Part shown: positions 61,340-64,000 of the stretch, one piece after another
Layout of the letters: each line of letters begins with the position of its first letter
Position numbering within the stretch: position 1 is the first letter of the stretch
Assembly (NCBI GenBank): GCA_031253835.1
Contig: JAIRVP010000043.1
Span: 248,001 to 312,000 of the forward strand
Direction: 5' to 3'
DNA length: 64,000 bases
Source: Burkholderia sp.
GTDB taxonomy: Bacteria > Pseudomonadota > Gammaproteobacteria > Burkholderiales > Burkholderiaceae
Notes under the pieces: generated by a model
What the model saw: the letters and a program-made list of their open reading frames with translations, nothing else
The model's database searches: none
Told to the model about the DNA's origin: nothing
Position numbers and translations under genes: made by a program

Positions 61340-62377
61340 GTGTTCAGTTCCCTCTATCCGCTGGCCCGCGCATCCCTGTTCAAAATGGATGCGGAAGACG
61401 CTCACCACCTCACGCTGCGCGCGCTCGGCGCGGCCGGCCGCACGGGCCTCGCCTGCGCGCTGTCGGCCCGCGTGCCCGACGCGCCGCGCACCGTGATGGG
61501 GCTCACGTTCCGCAACCCGGTCGGCCTCGCGGCCGGCCTCGACAAGGACGGCGCGGCCATCGACGGCCTCGCGGCGCTCGGCTTCGGCTTCATCGAGGTC
61601 GGCACGGTCACGCCGCGCGCGCAGCCCGGCAACCCGCGCCCGCGGATGTTCCGCCTGCCGCAGGCCGAAGCGCTGATCAACCGGATGGGCTTCAACAACC
61701 ACGGCGTCGACCAGTTCGTGAAGAACGTCCAGGCCGCCCGCTATCGCGGCATCCTCGGGCTGAACATCGGCAAGAACGCCGACACGCCGATCGAGCGCGC
61801 CGCCGAGGACTACCTGTACTGCCTCGAGCGCGTGTACCCGTTCGCGAGCTACGTGACGATCAACATCTCGTCGCCGAACACGAAGAACCTGCGCCAGCTG
61901 CAGGGCGCCGGCGAACTCGACGCCCTGCTCGCCGCGCTGAAGGACAAGCAGCAGCGCCTCGCCGACCTGCACGGCAAGCTCGTGCCGCTCGCGCTGAAGA
62001 TCGCACCCGATCTCGACGACGAACAGGTCAAGGAAATCGGCGACACGCTGCTGCGCCACAAGATCGAAGCGGTCATCGCCACCAACACGACGCTGTCGCG
62101 CGCGGCCGTCCAGGGCCTGCCGCATGCGGACGAAGCCGGCGGCCTGTCGGGCCGCCCGGTGTTCGACGCGTCGAACGAAGTGATCCGCAAGCTGCACGCG
62201 GAAGTCGGCAACGACGTGCCGATCATCGGCGTCGGCGGCATTTTCTCGGGCGAGGACGCCCGCGCGAAGCTCGCGGCCGGCGCGGCGCTGGTCCAGCTTT
62301 ACACCGGCTTCATCTACCGCGGCCCGGCGCTCGTGTCGGAATGCGTGAAGGCGATCGCCCGCGAGCGCACCGCGTAA
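61340..62377 (+). CDS. pyrD: Dihydroorotate dehydrogenase (quinone), class 2
   Basis: A 345-aa membrane-associated flavoenzyme of pyrimidine synthesis. The N-terminal amphipathic helices (FSSLYPLARASLFKMDAEDA) identify class 2. Further motifs: NPVGLAAGLDKDG, INISSPNTKNLRQLQ with the catalytic serine, and IGVGGIFSGEDA. The GTG at 61340 gives the standard length; the frame could open at 61307. Quinone-linked. Confidence 0.95.
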   Translation: MFSSLYPLARASLFKMDAEDAHHLTLRALGAAGRTGLACALSARVPDAPRTVMGLTFRNPVGLAAGLDKDGAAIDGLAALGFGFIEVGTVTPRAQPGNPRPRMFRLPQAEALINRMGFNNHGVDQFVKNVQAARYRGILGLNIGKNADTPIERAAEDYLYCLERVYPFASYVTINISSPNTKNLRQLQGAGELDALLAALKDKQQRLADLHGKLVPLALKIAPDLDDEQVKEIGDTLLRHKIEAVIATNTTLSRAAVQGLPHADEAGGLSGRPVFDASNEVIRKLHAEVGNDVPIIGVGGIFSGEDARAKLAAGAALVQLYTGFIYRGPALVSECVKAIARERTA

Positions 62378-62408
62378 TATAGACATAAACAAACTGTATT
62401 TAATGGCC

Positions 62409-62426
62409 GATAGCGTTTTTGCTATC
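62409..62426. repeat. Small inverted repeat upstream of the binding-protein gene
   Basis: GATAGC (62409-62414) and GCTATC (62421-62426) flank six bases of GTTTTT. It lies between pyrD and the binding-protein gene in AT-richer promoter DNA; possible operator or pyrD 3' hairpin. Confidence 0.4.
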
Positions 62427-62477
62427 ATCAGCCGTACTATCAGAATCATTGACCCGGACAGGGCAAGGACACACACG

Positions 62478-63272
62478 ATGAAATTTTCGCTGCTGAAGAA
62501 GCTGCTGGTTGCCGGCCTGATCGGCACGTCGTTCGCCGCCGCAACCGCGCATGCGGCCGACCTCCTCGACCAGGTCAAACAGCGCGGCACGCTGCGCGTC
62601 GGCCTCGAAGGCACGTTCCCCCCGTTCAATTCGAAGAATCCGCAGGGCGAGCTCGTCGGCTTCGACGTCGACATCGCGAAGGCCGTCGCGGCGAAGCTCG
62701 GCGTGAAGGCCGAATTCGTGACGACCGAATGGAGCGGCATCATCGCGGGCCTGCAGGCCGGCAAGTTCGACGTGATCGCCAACCAGGTCGGCATCACCGA
62801 CAAGCGCAAGGAGACGCTCGACTTCTCGCCGGCGTACACGTATTCGTCCGCGCAGCTGATCCAGCGCAAGGACGACACGCGCGCGTTCAAGTCGCTGGAT
62901 GACCTGAAGGGCAAGAAGCTCGGCGTCGCGCTCGGCACGAACTACATGGACATGGCGAAGTCCGTGCCCGGCATCGACGTGAAGACGTACCCGGGCGCGC
63001 CCGAGTACCTGCGCGATCTCGCAGCCGGCCGCCTCGACGCAGCGCTCAACGACCGCCTGATGCTCGCGTACCTGACGAAGAACTCGCAACTGCCGCTGCG
63101 CCCGGGCGCGAACGTCGGTTCGGCGAACCCGTCGGGCATCCCGTTCAAGAAGGGCAACCCGAAGTTCCAGAAGGCGATCGACGACGCGATGGCGCAACTC
63201 GAGGCCGACGGCACGTTCACGAAGATCTCGGACAAGTGGTTCGGCATCGACGTGACCAAACCGATCAAGTAA
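62478..63272 (+). CDS. Amino-acid ABC transporter substrate-binding protein (polar/cystine type)
   Basis: A 264-aa periplasmic type II binding protein (SBP_bac_3). Signal peptide residues 1-26 end THAAD-like (ATAHAAD). The core begins RGTLRVGLEGTFPPFNSKNP, continues VGFDVDIAKAVAAKLGV and shows FDVIANQVGITDKRKETLDF, close to FliY/TcyA cystine-binding proteins. The matching permease follows. Cystine as substrate is inferred. Confidence 0.9.
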   Translation: MKFSLLKKLLVAGLIGTSFAAATAHAADLLDQVKQRGTLRVGLEGTFPPFNSKNPQGELVGFDVDIAKAVAAKLGVKAEFVTTEWSGIIAGLQAGKFDVIANQVGITDKRKETLDFSPAYTYSSAQLIQRKDDTRAFKSLDDLKGKKLGVALGTNYMDMAKSVPGIDVKTYPGAPEYLRDLAAGRLDAALNDRLMLAYLTKNSQLPLRPGANVGSANPSGIPFKKGNPKFQKAIDDAMAQLEADGTFTKISDKWFGIDVTKPIK

Positions 63273-63309
63273 GCACGCCTGCATTTCCCGCCTGACGGCG
63301 GGCCGGACA

Positions 63310-63344
63310 GGGCGGCATCCGTCACGATGCCGCCCTTTGTTTTA
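63310..63344 (+). terminator. Terminator/attenuator between binding protein and permease genes
   Basis: GGGCGGCATC-loop-GATGCCGCCC followed by TTTGTTTTA. Partial termination here would give more binding protein than permease, a common ABC-operon design. Confidence 0.8.
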
Positions 63345-63394
63345 TTCGTCCGGTTTATGATTGCGCTTTCGCGCACGCATTCGATTCGTATTCC

Positions 63395-64000
63395 ATGTCG
63401 ACAACGTCCCTGCTCGTCCAATCGCTGCCGGTGCTCGCCCAGGGCGCCGTGCTGACCGTCAAGTTCGCCGTGCTGTCGATGGTGTTCGGCCTGTTTGGCG
63501 CCGTCGTGCTCGCGATGATGGGCATCCGGCAAAGCGAAGCGCTCGACGGCTTCGAACGCATCTGGGTCAACGCGCTCGCGTGGCTCGCGCGCGCGTACGT
63601 GAGCCTGATGCGCGGCACACCGTTGCTCGTGCAGATCTTCGTCATCTACTACGGGCTGCCGAGCCTCGGCATCTCGCTCGACCCGACGCCGGCCGGCGTC
63701 ATCGCGCTGTCCGCGAACGTCGCGGCTTACATGTCCGAAAGCATGCGCGGCGCCATCAACGGGATCGCGCGCGGCCAATGGCTCGCCGCTTACAGTCTCG
63801 GGCTGTCGTGGGGGCAGACGCTGCGCTACGTGATCGGCCCGCAGGCGCTGCGCATCGCGGTGCCGAGCCTGTCGAACAGCCTGATCAGCCTGATCAAGGA
63901 CACGTCGCTCGTATCCGTGATCACCGTGACCGAACTGCTGCGCAGCGCACAGGAAGTGATCGCGGCGACCTATCAGCCGCTGCCGCTCTACCTCGCCGCC
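63395..64000 (+). CDS. Amino-acid ABC transporter permease, cut by the window edge
   Basis: At least 202 codons are open to the window end, so the gene is incomplete here. The protein (MSTTSLLVQSLPVLAQGAVL...) has the HisM/TcyL/YecS features: several membrane helices, VSLMRGTPLLVQIFVIYYG, and the coupling loop AYSLGLSWGQTLRYVIGPQA. It forms the channel for the binding protein encoded upstream. Confidence 0.93.
   Translation, partial: MSTTSLLVQSLPVLAQGAVLTVKFAVLSMVFGLFGAVVLAMMGIRQSEALDGFERIWVNALAWLARAYVSLMRGTPLLVQIFVIYYGLPSLGISLDPTPAGVIALSANVAAYMSESMRGAINGIARGQWLAAYSLGLSWGQTLRYVIGPQALRIAVPSLSNSLISLIKDTSLVSVITVTELLRSAQEVIAATYQPLPLYLAA

Overview
The window is high-GC proteobacterial chromosome that reads throughout as Burkholderia sensu stricto, most likely the B. 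cepacia complex. This rests on strong GC3 codon use, the gene content and order (prkA beside a DUF444 gene, rbsBACRK, cysB beside the sulfate ABC genes, lexA with its SOS boxes, nodIJ-type exporter, aat-bpt-pyrD) and the family resemblance of the proteins. Species assignment is inference. Almost all of it is ordinary core chromosome. One stretch, about 38.7-50.5 kb, is accessory.

Left part (1-34 kb). The start of a DUF444 gene and prkA read leftward, then a chemoreceptor. A ribose operon (rbsB-rbsA-rbsC-rbsR-rbsK, minus strand) carries a palindromic LacI-type operator ahead of rbsB. Next comes a sulfate assimilation block: sbp, cysT, cysW, cysA and the LysR regulator cysB, all minus strand with overlapping stop/start codons. 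lexA diverges from sbp behind two SOS boxes and is followed by an unknown 111-aa gene and a DUF2939 gene. A Usp protein, the nodI/nodJ-type exporter, a metal/small-molecule permease overlapping mnmH, a LysR regulator facing an M20 peptidase and an MHS-type transporter, a Tas-type reductase, a thioesterase/HxlR divergent pair, a secreted PLD nuclease, a GAF-GGDEF cyclase and a VOC protein fill the rest.

Middle (34-38.7 kb). Small and hypothetical genes, a DUF695-RraB protein, a possible fertility-inhibition/ParB-fold protein and a GNAT acetyltransferase surround two gene-poor gaps. These gaps contain three minus-strand candidate small RNAs. Each begins near the same CCTCGTGCC motif and ends in an intrinsic terminator.

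Accessory island (about 38.7-50.5 kb). This is a decayed lambdoid-type prophage: HNH protein, spanin fragment, terminase fragments, DUF2280 small terminase, metallopeptidase, regulators, RusA, a DUF1376 replication protein, an XF1762-type protein, a recT fragment and an N-terminally truncated tyrosine integrase. At least three deletion junctions can be read directly. Two genes are frameshifted by separate 8-bp tandem duplications. Between the integrase remnant and tRNA-His lies a two-gene module: a HipA-like kinase overlapping a protein with a HipA-N-like segment plus a HIRAN domain. It is the best candidate here for a little-described toxin/antitoxin or defence system.

Right part (50.5-64 kb). 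tRNA-His, dusA, two small genes, a molbindin, ssuB-ssuC-ssuD (sulfonate use, with no ssuA or ssuE beside them), a small membrane protein, a 3-hydroxyisobutyryl-CoA hydrolase-like enzyme, an SMR pump, a UPF0303 protein, initiator tRNA-fMet with a near-consensus promoter, a Nudix hydrolase, the two N-degron transferases aat and bpt, pyrD, and an amino-acid ABC transporter cut by the window edge.
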